This document shows positions 7,792-15,624 of a DNA stretch of 64,000 bases, piece after piece (the first letter of the stretch is position 1; each line of letters starts with the position of its first letter). Both the position numbers and the translations under genes were made by a program. Where the stretch lies: the NCBI RefSeq assembly GCF_022095675.1, contig NZ_JAHYSG010000012.1:99163-163162 (forward strand). Reading direction: 5' to 3'. Source of the stretch: Dactylosporangium sp. AC04546 (GTDB lineage Bacteria; Actinomycetota; Actinomycetes; Mycobacteriales; Micromonosporaceae). The notes beneath the pieces are model-generated. The model worked only from the letters and a program-made list of their open reading frames with translations, searched no databases and was not told where the DNA came from.

Positions 7792-9870
7792 TCAGGCGGC
7801 GCAGTGGTACAGCCCGGGCAGGTCCTCGACCTCGGTGCAGGCGGAGCGGACCCAGTCGGTGACGGCCGTCGTTGTGGCGCCCGTGCGGCCGAAGCCGGGG
7901 CCGCCGGTCTCCGCCAGCAGGAAGTACCGCAGCTCGCCGCGCGCCACCATGCCCCGGACGGCGGCGAGGGTGGGGTGCGACACGCTGCCGCTGAAGCCGC
8001 CCATCGGCAGGTACGGCCGGCCGGTCGCCATGATGTACGGTCCGGCGGTGCTCCACGACGTGGTCGCGGCCAGATACCGGGCATCGCCGCGGTGCGCGAC
8101 CAGGTAGTCGTCGATCCGGCGCCGCTCGGCGGTGAGCGTGGCGGTCGTCTCGCCGCCGGGACCGCCTGCGAAGCCGCCACCCGGGCCGCCCGCAAACCCC
8201 CCACCGGGACCGCCACCCGGGATGCCACCGGAACCGCCGCCCGGGAAACCGCCGGGAATGCCGCCGGGACCGACCGGGAAACCGCCGCCGGGGCCGCCGC
8301 CCGGGAGGTCGGCGCGGCTGGCCGGCGGGCCGGACCGGCCGTCCGGAGCCCGGTCCCCGCGGCCCATCGGCGCCGCCGGGCCGGCCGAGGCGTCGAAGGC
8401 GCTGCCACCATAGCGGGCGTCGAGCACCGAGCCGGCCCACACGCTCGGGACCGCCACCATGGCCGCGACCGCCAGCACCATCGCCGCGACCAGGACGCTC
8501 CGGCGCGGCGACGGCCCGCGGGGCAGCGCGGCAGCGACGAGCACCGGCAGCGCCAGGACGGCGGCGGCCAGGACGGTCCACGGCAGCCAGGGCAGGAAGC
8601 CGTCGAAGCGGCCGCTGAGGTACACCGTCCAGGCCACCTCCGGCACGAGCAGCACCGGCAGCAGCCAGGGCGCTGTCCCGTCGTGCAGCCCACGCCAGCC
8701 CTGCACCACGGCGGCGGCGGACAGCGCCGCCAGCGGCGGGGCGAGCGAGGCCATGTACGCCGTGTGCGGGATCATGATCGCGCTGAACACGGCAGCCACG
8801 GTGACCAGCCACAGGCCCCAGAAGAGGTAGTTGGCCCGGACCGGATCGGTGCGCGGCGCGCGGCCCCGCGCGGCCACGCCAAGCACCAGGCCGAGCAGTG
8901 CGAGCGGGTAGAGCCAGCCGATCTGCGCGCCGTAGCGCTCGCCGACCAGCTTCGCGAGGCCCTCGCCGCTCGGCCCCCCACCGGCCGGCCCCGCCGGCCC
9001 GGGCCGCGCACCGGTGAACATCGACTCGACGGCGCCGGGCACGTGCAGGCCGAACCGGTCGAAGCCGTTGTAGCCGAACACCATGGCGATGGCGCTGTTG
9101 TTCGTGCTGCCGTCGACGTACGGGCGGCTCGCGTCCGGGGTGAGCTCGTACAGCGCGACCCAGGACACCGACACGGCCAGCATCACCGCGCCCGCCGCGC
9201 CGAGGTGCCCGAGCCGGCGCCGCCACGACCCGGGCGCGGCGGCGAGGTAGGTGATCGCCATCGCCGGCAGGACCATCCACGCCTGCATCATCTTGGCCTG
9301 GAACCCGATGCCTACCCACACCCCGGCCAGCACCAGCGAGACGAGCCGGCCCTCCAGGACCGCCCGCTGGAACGCGTCGGCGGCGAGCACGAGACACATC
9401 GTGAGCAGGCCGTCCTCCATCGGGTGCCCGAACATGGAGGCGACCACGGGGGTGAGCCCGAACAGCCCGGCCGCCAGCAGCCCGGCCGCCGGACCGGCGA
9501 AGCGGCGGCCGATGCGGTACATCACGAGCACCGCGACGATCCCCTCGAGGACCTGCGGCAGGGTCAGCGACCAGGCGTGGTAGCCGAAGATCCGCGCCGA
9601 GATCGCCTGTGGCGCGAACGAGCCGGCCAGCTTGTCGACGGTGACAGTGGCCCCGGGGTCGAGCGCGCCGTAGAAGAACGCCTTCCAGCTCACCGACATG
9701 CTCTTGGCCGCGACGGAGTAGAACAGGGCGAAGCCGCTGTCGCGGATGCGCCAGGCGTACAGCACGGCGCAGGCGGCGGCGATCGCCAGCAGCGCCGGGC
9801 GGGCCCAGCGCGGCTGACCCTCGGGCGAACGCCAGAACGCGAGCCGGCCCGGCAGGCGAAAAGCACGCAC
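7792..9870 (-). CDS. GT39/ArnT-like polytopic membrane glycosyltransferase
   Basis: A 692-residue membrane protein of the dolichyl-phosphate-mannose/ArnT-like GT-C class. It has many hydrophobic helices from residue 20 onward, a first periplasmic loop with acidic residues ('YGALDPGATVTVDKLAG'), and conserved 'FGHPMEDGLLTMCLVLAADAF' and 'GVWVGIGFQAKMMQAWMVLPAM' segments. The C-terminal extracytoplasmic domain ('IDDYLVAHRGDARYLAATTSW') is typical of the actinobacterial branch (YkcB-like). Such enzymes transfer sugars from polyprenyl carriers outside the membrane. The GTG at 9870 is chosen because a GGAG lies 8 bases before it. The stretch at about 8150-8310 encodes a Gly/Pro-rich linker (GGFPGG/GGFAGG) between the membrane part and the C-terminal domain. 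Confidence 0.84.
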   Translation of the reverse strand: MRAFRLPGRLAFWRSPEGQPRWARPALLAIAAACAVLYAWRIRDSGFALFYSVAAKSMSVSWKAFFYGALDPGATVTVDKLAGSFAPQAISARIFGYHAWSLTLPQVLEGIVAVLVMYRIGRRFAGPAAGLLAAGLFGLTPVVASMFGHPMEDGLLTMCLVLAADAFQRAVLEGRLVSLVLAGVWVGIGFQAKMMQAWMVLPAMAITYLAAAPGSWRRRLGHLGAAGAVMLAVSVSWVALYELTPDASRPYVDGSTNNSAIAMVFGYNGFDRFGLHVPGAVESMFTGARPGPAGPAGGGPSGEGLAKLVGERYGAQIGWLYPLALLGLVLGVAARGRAPRTDPVRANYLFWGLWLVTVAAVFSAIMIPHTAYMASLAPPLAALSAAAVVQGWRGLHDGTAPWLLPVLLVPEVAWTVYLSGRFDGFLPWLPWTVLAAAVLALPVLVAAALPRGPSPRRSVLVAAMVLAVAAMVAVPSVWAGSVLDARYGGSAFDASAGPAAPMGRGDRAPDGRSGPPASRADLPGGGPGGGFPVGPGGIPGGFPGGGSGGIPGGGPGGGFAGGPGGGFAGGPGGETTATLTAERRRIDDYLVAHRGDARYLAATTSWSTAGPYIMATGRPYLPMGGFSGSVSHPTLAAVRGMVARGELRYFLLAETGGPGFGRTGATTTAVTDWVRSACTEVEDLPGLYHCAA

Positions 9871-10003
9871 AATCACCACTCCACGACATATGCCCGATTG
9901 ATGCCGTGGTGAGTCTGCCCAACCAAACTCGTCCCAGCCTCGCCCGAACCTCAGAGAACCCTGGGAGGTCGGGTACATCCAGGTTGCCCGCACATGGCCG
10001 GCC

Positions 10004-11140
10004 TCATACGGGATTCCCCGCGAACACCTCCTCGACGAGGTCGCGGGGGATCCCGTGGGTGTCGTGCAGGTAGTGCAGGTCGTCGTCGGTGAGCGGGCCC
10101 CGGGCCAGCAGCCGCTCGACCAGCGGGCGGCCGCGGCGCAGCAGCGCGCCGAAGCGGCGCTCCTCGTACACCAGGACATCCCGGACGTACTCCGGGTCGA
10201 CGCGCAGGCGGAACTGCTCGACCGTCGCCACGATCGGCTCGATCGGCAGGTCGCCGAGCGAGCGCTTCGGGTCGTCGCGCCACAGCCGGGTCAGCACCCG
10301 CCGGACGAGGCGGCGCAGCACGTAGCCGCGCCCGGTGTTCGACGGGTGCACGCCGTCGCCGACGACCACGACGGACGAGCGCAGGTGGTCGGCGACGACC
10401 CGGTCCGTGACCGCCCGTGTCCACGGTTCGAACACGTCGATGTCGAACACCGACCGGCAGCCCTGCAGGACCATGGCCATCCGCTCGAGCCCCATCCCGG
10501 TGTCCACACCGGACTGCCCCAGGGGCTCGGTGTCGCCGTTCTCGTTCCGGCGGTACCGCATCATGACGTGGTTCCAGACCTCGACCCACCGGCGGTCGCT
10601 CGACGGCGTCCCGGTCGGCGGTCCCTCGCCGGTCCACACGAAGATCTCCGAGTCCGGCCCGCACGGCCCGGTCGGCCCGTTCGACCACCAGTTGTCCGCC
10701 TCGCCGAGGACCTCCGCCGGTACCCCCAACCGCTCCCAGGTCGAAAGCGAACGCTCGTCGCCGTCGAACACGGTGACGTGCAGGCGCTCGGTCGGCACGC
10801 CGAAGCCGTCGCGGAGGAGTTCGTACCCCCAGCGCAGACTCACCTCGCCCGGATAGTCACCGAGCGACCAGGACCCGAGCATCTGGAACACGGTGAGATG
10901 CGTGTCGTCGCCGACCTCGTCGAGGTCGGTGGTGCGCAGGCAGCGTTGCAGGCCCGCGAGCCGCCGCCCGAGCGGATGCGGGCGCCCTTCGAGGTACGGC
11001 GTGAGCGGATGCATGCCCGCGCTGGTGAACAGCACCGGATCGCCGTCGGGCGTGATGAGCGTGGCGTCCGTGAGCAGCGCGTGGCCACGCTCGCGGTAGA
11101 AGTCGAGGAAGGTGTCGACGATGCGCGAGGTGCTGGTCAT
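10004..11140 (-). CDS. Stand-alone alanyl-tRNA synthetase catalytic module
   Basis: A 378-residue protein that matches only the N-terminal part of alanyl-tRNA synthetase (full-length enzymes have about 880 residues). Class II motif 2 is 'FQMLGSWSLGDY', motif 3 is 'VDTGMGLERMAMVLQG', and 'NTGRGYVLRRLVRRVL' and 'LHDTHGIPRDLVEEV' follow in the usual order. The Ser/Ala editing domain and the C-Ala domain are absent. From work on the E. coli enzyme, N-terminal fragments of about this length make alanyl-adenylate, while tRNA charging needs a somewhat longer piece. The protein may charge tRNA weakly, supply activated alanine to a pathway, or act as a drug-resistant variant. The ATG at 11140 is preceded by GAGAGGA. 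Upstream lies a likely alanine attenuator. Confidence 0.85.
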   Translation of the reverse strand: MTSTSRIVDTFLDFYRERGHALLTDATLITPDGDPVLFTSAGMHPLTPYLEGRPHPLGRRLAGLQRCLRTTDLDEVGDDTHLTVFQMLGSWSLGDYPGEVSLRWGYELLRDGFGVPTERLHVTVFDGDERSLSTWERLGVPAEVLGEADNWWSNGPTGPCGPDSEIFVWTGEGPPTGTPSSDRRWVEVWNHVMMRYRRNENGDTEPLGQSGVDTGMGLERMAMVLQGCRSVFDIDVFEPWTRAVTDRVVADHLRSSVVVVGDGVHPSNTGRGYVLRRLVRRVLTRLWRDDPKRSLGDLPIEPIVATVEQFRLRVDPEYVRDVLVYEERRFGALLRRGRPLVERLLARGPLTDDDLHYLHDTHGIPRDLVEEVFAGNPV

Positions 11141-11147
11141 CGGGGGT

Positions 11148-11172
11148 GGTCCTCTCGGGAAGAGACCGGACC
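11148..11172 (-). promoter_or_regulatory. Hairpin covering the Shine-Dalgarno site of the AlaRS-like gene
   Basis: The transcript can form GGUCC paired with GGACC and UCUC paired with GAGA, with a 2-base bulge and a 5-base loop. The 3' arm contains GAGAGGA, the only good ribosome-binding site of the AlaRS-like gene. When folded, translation start should be hindered, giving a second control point after the terminator hairpin. Confidence 0.5.
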
Positions 11173-11195
11173 ACGGCACGCACAGGACACAGAAC

Positions 11196-11225
11196 AGCCG
11201 GCGAACCGTGTTCCGGTCGCCGGCT
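11196..11225 (-). terminator. Attenuator terminator hairpin
   Basis: A perfect 9-bp stem, AGCCGGCGA with TCGCCGGCT, is extended by 3 more pairs past one bulged base and closed by a 5-base loop. It lies between the leader-peptide stop and the AlaRS-like gene. The following transcript is only moderately U-rich (UGUUCUGUGUCCUGU), as is common in GC-rich actinomycetes. Its first-transcribed arm contains CCGGCGA, complementary to UCGCCGG at leader codons 16-18, giving a competing antiterminator. Confidence 0.55.
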
Positions 11226-11241
11226 GAAGGAGGGCTTCAGA

Positions 11242-11307
11242 TCAGGCAGCGGCGCCCGGCGAGCGGGAAGCTCGCGCGGCCGCGGCGATGGTGCGCCTGA
11301 ACTGCAT
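11242..11307 (-). CDS. Alanine-rich leader peptide (attenuator)
   Basis: A 21-codon open frame: Met-Gln-Phe-Arg-Arg-Thr-Ile, then four Ala in a row (codons 8-11), Arg-Ala, Ser-Arg-Ser-Pro-Gly and a final Ala-Ala-Ala before TGA. Eight of 21 residues are Ala. A TACACT -10 box ends 6 bases before the ATG, so the peptide is probably translated from a leaderless mRNA. Codons 16-18 contain UCGCCGG, which can pair with the first arm of the downstream terminator hairpin. A ribosome stalled on the Ala run would leave those codons free and allow antitermination; a ribosome that reaches the stop would mask them. The peptide is too short for homology evidence, so the call rests on composition, position and structure. 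Confidence 0.6.
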   Translation of the reverse strand: MQFRRTIAAAARASRSPGAAA

Positions 11308-11313
11308 GCGACG

Positions 11314-11319
11314 AGTGTA
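11314..11319 (-). promoter_or_regulatory. -10 box for the leader peptide/AlaRS-like transcript
   Basis: TACACT on the minus strand ends 6 bases before the leader ATG, the spacing expected for a leaderless start. No TTGACA-like -35 is seen at 16-18 bases upstream. Confidence 0.45.
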
Positions 11320-11405
11320 GCGCACCCCGGTCCGGGTCCGGATCTCGTGTCGTGATCTCGTCGCCGGCCGTGGCAGGGCGCCGTCTCCTGGTCAAGATCG
11401 GCGGC

Positions 11406-12047
11406 ATGACTTCGCCGCTGCCACCGGCCCGCAAGCGCTCCGCCGTCGTGATCGTCGTGGTCACGGCCGCGGCCTGGGTCCTCGTCCTGCTCGCCGCATG
11501 GAATCCCTGGGGGTACCTCCGCCTCGAATTCGGCCCGTACGGCCTGGCGGCCGCGGTCACCACCCTGCCCATGGCGGCCGGCGGGCTGGTGCTGCTGCTG
11601 GTCCCCCAGCGATCCGTGAGGATCACGCTCGCCGTGGTGTCCTGGGTGGCGGTCCCGGTCGTCGCCTGCGGCGCCGGCGGCCTGGCACTGTGGACCGACC
11701 CGGCCTGGAAGCGCACGGTGCTGGCAACCTCTCCGAACGGCCAGTTCCAGGTGGTCCGTCTCACCGACAACAGCCTCACCTTCCGCGAGGAGCTGCGGAT
11801 CGTCCGGCCGGCGGGCTGGCGCACCCGCCAGTCCCGCTCGCCGCTGCTGTGCGTGGAGGCGATCTGGAACAACCACCCGAAGATCCGGGTCGAGGGCGCG
11901 CGGTTCGTCTCCGACCACGAGGTCGAGGTGACCCTGGACGACCGCACCTGGCAGACGGCGTTCGCCCCGGACAGCCTCGCGCCGGCCCGCATCCTCGACT
12001 CGGAGTGCTTCTACCAGGGCGCGAACGTGGAGAGGGTGACCAGCTGA
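11406..12047 (+). CDS. Small membrane protein of unknown function
   Basis: A 213-residue protein with three hydrophobic helices in its first 95 residues: 'SAVVIVVVTAAAWVLVLLAAW', 'YGLAAAVTTLPMAAGGLVLLLV' and 'ITLAVVSWVAVPVVACGAGG' (each about 20 residues). A soluble extracytoplasmic domain follows ('TSPNGQFQVVRLTDNSLTF', 'RTWQTAFAPDSL') with two Cys. The later domain resembles those of small actinobacterial membrane proteins that are annotated only as hypothetical. The ATG at 11406 is taken because the hydrophobic core begins 11 residues later; an upstream GTG or ATG in the same frame would add an unlikely tail. It is divergent from the attenuator and followed by a gene remnant. I do not recognise a named family. 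Confidence 0.6.
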   Translation: MTSPLPPARKRSAVVIVVVTAAAWVLVLLAAWNPWGYLRLEFGPYGLAAAVTTLPMAAGGLVLLLVPQRSVRITLAVVSWVAVPVVACGAGGLALWTDPAWKRTVLATSPNGQFQVVRLTDNSLTFREELRIVRPAGWRTRQSRSPLLCVEAIWNNHPKIRVEGARFVSDHEVEVTLDDRTWQTAFAPDSLAPARILDSECFYQGANVERVTS

Positions 12048-12064
12048 TCGGACCCATAAGCTGA

Positions 12065-12232
12065 CGTTGTTCGCTGCTGGTCCGGGTGCTCGACAAGGAC
12101 CCCGCCGCGACCTTCGTGGTCATCGACGAGGTCGAGATGGAGGACTGGGGCGTCGGCGGCCCGCCGGTCCACGAGTATCGGCGGCGGCAGTCCGGCCCCT
12201 CCGCCGGGAGCTCCGGCGAAGGGGCCGGTTAG
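12065..12232 (+). pseudogene. 3' remnant of a tautomerase-family gene
   Basis: The frame starts immediately after an in-frame TGA (12062-12064) and reads 'LLVRVLDKDPAATFVVIDEV', then 'EMEDWGVGGPPVHEYRRRQS' to a TAG. This matches the C-terminal half of small 4-oxalocrotonate-tautomerase-like proteins, whose usual form is VIDEV followed by WGVGG. The N-terminal part with the catalytic Pro1 is missing, so the gene is a truncated relic. The last 12 codons overlap a strong hairpin. Confidence 0.65.
12192..12228. terminator. Strong hairpin between convergent units
   Basis: A 16-bp stem with one mismatch and a GAGCT loop (arms 12192-12207 and 12213-12228) sits between the plus-strand tautomerase remnant and the convergent SARP gene ending at 12261. 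It probably acts as a terminator in either direction. No T-tract follows. Confidence 0.55.
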
Positions 12233-12260
12233 GGTCAGCGACCGGCGGCCCGGTTGGCGC

Positions 12261-15200
12261 TCAGGCCGGATGACCGGCCAGGCAGCGCAGGTGCTCGGTG
12301 ATCCGCTCGGTGTCGGGCACGCCCAGGCCGGCGTAGAGCTCCAGGGACTGCCGCCAGTGCCGGCCGGCGGCGGCCAGGTCGCCGGCGGTGTGGTGGGCGC
12401 GGGCGAGGCCGTCGTGGGCGGCCGCCTGCTCGAGGCGGTTTCCGGTGCGCTCCGCGAGCGTCACGGCCACCGTGTACCAGTCGCGGGCGGCGGCCGGGTC
12501 GCCCGCGGCGAGCAGCGCGGCGGCCAGCCCGTTCACGGCCTCGACCTCGTTGGCGCGCTCCCCGATCTCGCGGAACATGGCCAGGGCCCGCCGGTGGTGG
12601 CCGATCGCTTCCACGGGCCGGCCGAGCGCGACGAGGGCGTGGCCGAGGCTGTTGAGCGCGGCCGCCTGCCCGGCGTGGAAACCGATGTCGGCGCAGATGG
12701 CGAGGGCCTGCTCGTGGCAGCCGACCGCCTCCCGGTACTCGCCGGCGTGCTGGTGGGCCAGGCCCAGATTGTCCAGCGAGTGGGACTCGCCGAGCCGGTG
12801 GCCGAGGTCGCGCAGCAGCGCGAGGGCCCGTCGATGGCCGTCGATGGCGGCTCGCACGTCGCCGAACTGACGGTTGCCGATGCTGACGTTGTTGAGCTGG
12901 GTCGCCTCGCCGAGCCGGTCGCCGATGGCGCGGAACAGGTCGAGGGCGGCGTGGTGGTGCGTGCGGGCGCTGTCGTAGTCGCCGAGGCGCCAGGCGGCCA
13001 CGCCGAGCAGCTCCAGGGTGCGCCCCTCGGCGGCGGTGTCGCCCTCGGCGCGGCAGAGCTCCAGGGCCCGCTGGTGCAGTCCGGCGGCGTCGGCGAAGCG
13101 GCCGACGCGCCGGTAGGCGATGCCGAGGTGGTTCAGCGCCTGGGCCTCGGCGGCGGGGATGCCCTGCTGGCGGGCGGCGTCGAGGGCGCGGGTGTGGACG
13201 ATCAGCGCGTCGGCGTAGTGGCCGCTGTCGAGGTACCGATGCATCGCCCCGGCCAGGGAGATCGTGTCGCCGGGCCGGCCGTGACCGGCGAGCGCGACCA
13301 TGTTCGCGCGTTCCCGGTCCAGCCAGGCACGGGCGGCGGCCGGGTCGTCGAAGCCGTCACCGGCCGTCTCCCCCGGCAGCGCGGTCCCGACGGCGCCCGT
13401 GGCCGTGCTGACGAAGTGCTCGAAGAGCCGGCCGAGGGCCGCGGCCCGGGTGGGCCGGCTGTCCTTCTCGCGGCCGCGCTCGGCGGCGTACGCCTGGAGC
13501 AGGTCGTGCATCGCGTAGCGGCCGGCCGCGGGCTCGGCGAGCAGGTGGGCGCCGGTGAGCTCGGCCAGCAGCGGCGCGACCCGGGACGGGCCGAGGCCGG
13601 CGAGCCGGGCCAGGGCGGCCGTGCCGAGATCGGGCCCGGGGTGCAGGCCGAGGAGCCGGAACAGCCGGGCGGCGGCGGGGGTCAGCTGCCGGTACGAGCT
13701 GTCGAAGACGGCCCGCACGTCCGTGCCGGGTTCGCCGCCGCTCAGCGGGTCGGCGGCGAGGTCGGCGGCGAGGTGCGCGAGCGGCAGCCCGGGCCGGGTG
13801 GCCGCCCGGGCGGCGGCGATCGCCAGCGCCAGGGGCAGCCGGGCGCATCGCTCGACGATCGTGTCGACCGCGCCGGGCTCGGCCGCGGTGCGCTCCGCGC
13901 CGAGCCGGCGGGTCAGCAGGGCCCGGGCCTCGTCGTGGGTGAGCAGGTCGAGGGGTACCGGCAGGGCACCCTCGGCGGCCACGAGCCCGGTCAGCCGGTG
14001 CCGGCTGGTGACCAGGGCCAGGCAGCCGGGGGCGGCGGGCAGCAGCGCGCGGACCTGCTCGGCGTCGCGCGCGTTGTCGAGCAGGACCAGCATCCGGCGG
14101 CCGGTGAGGAGGGTGCGGTACAGCGCGGACCGCGCGTCGGCGTCGGCCGGGATGCCGGCGGGCGGCAGCCCCAGCGCGGTCAGGAACCCGTGCAGCGCCT
14201 CCGGTCCGCTGACGGCGGCGCCGGTGGGGTGGAAGCCGCGCAGGTTGACGTACAGCTGCCCGTCCGGGAAGCGCGCGCGGACCCGGTGGGCCCAGTGCAC
14301 GGCGAGGGTGGTCTTGCCGACGCCGGCGGTCCCCGAGACGACGAGCACGGCCGAGGCCTGCGCGTCGGGGTCGGCGGCGAGCCGGTCGAGCGCCGCGACG
14401 GCGTCGGCGCGCCCGGCGAACGCCCGCAGGTCGGCGGGCAGCTGCGCCGGCGCCGGCTCGGCTCGCTCCGGATGCGGCTGGGCCGGGACCACCGTCTCCT
14501 GGCGCAGGACCCGGCGGTGGGCGGCGGTCAGCTCGGGGCCGGGTTCGACGCCGAGGTCGTCGACGAGCCGCTGCCGGATGCGGGCGTACGCGCTGAGCGC
14601 GTCGGCCTGGCGCCCCTCCGCGGCCAGCACCGTGACCAGGCGGGCGTGGAGCAGCTCGTGGAGCGGGTGGTCGGCGGCGAGGTCCCGCAGCGTCGGCAGG
14701 CAGCGGAGAGCCTGCCCGGCGGCAAGGGCGAGGTCGGCGTACCGCAGCGTCATCCCGATGCGCTCCTCGATCACGGCGGTGACGAGCGGATGGTCGCGCA
14801 GCTGCGGGATGTCCTCGAGGGGCCGGCCGCGCCAGCGCCCGGCGGCCCAGCCGAGCAGGTCCAGGGCCCGGTGCGGCGGTACCGCGGCGGCGCCCCGCAC
14901 GGCCCGGCGGAACTCACCGAGGTCGAGCTGGTCGTCGGCGAGGTCGAGCTGGTACCCGCCCGCCGTCCGGTGCGGCCCGGCCGGCGGCAGCGCCGACCGC
15001 AGCCGCGAGAGGTGCGTGTGCAGTGCGTGGGCCGCGTTCACCGGCGGCCGCCCGTCCCACAGGACGTCGACGAGCTCCGCCACCGGTACCGCGGTGTTCG
15101 CCGAGAGGGCGAGCCGGCCGAGCAGTGCCCGCCGGGCGCTGCGCCCGACCGCCACCGGTTGGGCGCCGCGGTGCACGGTGAGCGGCCCGAGGATGCCCAG

Positions 15201-15482
15201 CCGCACCGGTCCTTCGGGGCCGGCCGCGCTGCTGTGTTCGGCCGGCGCGGCGCCGAGGGCGGCACGCCGGAACGCGGCCTCGCCGTCGCCGCTCAGCTGC
15301 AGGGCGGTGACCAGGGCGTCCACCGAGCGCGGCTGCGGCCGGCGGCTGCGCCCCTGCTCGAGGTCGCGGATCGCGGCCACGCTGGCACCGACCCGCGCGG
15401 CGAGGTCCCGCTGGCTGAGCCCGGCGGCCAGCCGGTGCCCGCGCAGCACCGCCCCGAACTCGCCGCCCTGGTCCGTCGCCAC
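12261..15482 (-). CDS. SARP/AfsR-type regulator: HTH-BTAD-NB-ARC-TPR
   Basis: A 1,073-residue multidomain regulator. Residues 8-65 form an XRE-type helix-turn-helix ('LRGHRLAAGLSQRDLAARVG'). Residues 93-180 form an OmpR-like winged helix and 190-340 the bacterial transcriptional activator domain (BTAD; 'LVDDLGVEPGPEL'). Residues 370-640 form an NB-ARC ATPase with Walker A 'GTAGVGKTTLAVHW' and Walker B 'RMLVLLDNARD'. TPR units fill residues 740-1050 ('GEATQLNNVSIGNRQFGD', 'ALNSLGHALVALGRP'). SARP proteins bind direct heptamer repeats and activate secondary-metabolite genes; the ATPase and TPR parts gate activity. The extra XRE domain ahead of the BTAD part is unusual. GTG start. An 11-bp-spaced direct repeat lies 11-32 bases upstream, suggesting autoregulation. 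Confidence 0.88.
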   Translation of the reverse strand: MATDQGGEFGAVLRGHRLAAGLSQRDLAARVGASVAAIRDLEQGRSRRPQPRSVDALVTALQLSGDGEAAFRRAALGAAPAEHSSAAGPEGPVRLGILGPLTVHRGAQPVAVGRSARRALLGRLALSANTAVPVAELVDVLWDGRPPVNAAHALHTHLSRLRSALPPAGPHRTAGGYQLDLADDQLDLGEFRRAVRGAAAVPPHRALDLLGWAAGRWRGRPLEDIPQLRDHPLVTAVIEERIGMTLRYADLALAAGQALRCLPTLRDLAADHPLHELLHARLVTVLAAEGRQADALSAYARIRQRLVDDLGVEPGPELTAAHRRVLRQETVVPAQPHPERAEPAPAQLPADLRAFAGRADAVAALDRLAADPDAQASAVLVVSGTAGVGKTTLAVHWAHRVRARFPDGQLYVNLRGFHPTGAAVSGPEALHGFLTALGLPPAGIPADADARSALYRTLLTGRRMLVLLDNARDAEQVRALLPAAPGCLALVTSRHRLTGLVAAEGALPVPLDLLTHDEARALLTRRLGAERTAAEPGAVDTIVERCARLPLALAIAAARAATRPGLPLAHLAADLAADPLSGGEPGTDVRAVFDSSYRQLTPAAARLFRLLGLHPGPDLGTAALARLAGLGPSRVAPLLAELTGAHLLAEPAAGRYAMHDLLQAYAAERGREKDSRPTRAAALGRLFEHFVSTATGAVGTALPGETAGDGFDDPAAARAWLDRERANMVALAGHGRPGDTISLAGAMHRYLDSGHYADALIVHTRALDAARQQGIPAAEAQALNHLGIAYRRVGRFADAAGLHQRALELCRAEGDTAAEGRTLELLGVAAWRLGDYDSARTHHHAALDLFRAIGDRLGEATQLNNVSIGNRQFGDVRAAIDGHRRALALLRDLGHRLGESHSLDNLGLAHQHAGEYREAVGCHEQALAICADIGFHAGQAAALNSLGHALVALGRPVEAIGHHRRALAMFREIGERANEVEAVNGLAAALLAAGDPAAARDWYTVAVTLAERTGNRLEQAAAHDGLARAHHTAGDLAAAGRHWRQSLELYAGLGVPDTERITEHLRCLAGHPA

Positions 15483-15492
15483 GCCTCACCGT

Positions 15493-15514
15493 AGTACGGG
15501 TGGAGTACGGGCGG
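15493..15514 (-). promoter_or_regulatory. 11-bp-spaced direct repeat, possible SARP site
   Basis: On the coding strand CCCGTACT occurs twice at exactly 11-bp spacing, just upstream of the GTG of the SARP gene. SARP family proteins bind heptamer repeats one helical turn apart. The position suggests that the regulator controls its own promoter. Confidence 0.45.
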
Positions 15515-15624
15515 CGCATCGCAAGGTCACGGAAAGCGGCGCCCGTGATGATCGAACCGCACCTCTGCGAGGGGCGGACCGCCGCCGGCTGATCACGGGG
15601 CAGCCGGGGCGTCCGCCGCTGCTG

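Noticed and set aside
9871..10179. N-terminal extension of the glycosyltransferase by 103 codons
   Set aside because: The extension is Cys/Thr/Ser-rich and overlaps the AlaRS-like coding end; a good RBS lies at the internal GTG 9870.
12270..15494. A 1,074-codon open frame antisense to the SARP gene
   Set aside because: Shadow of the SARP gene, whose HTH, BTAD, NB-ARC and TPR domains are clear.
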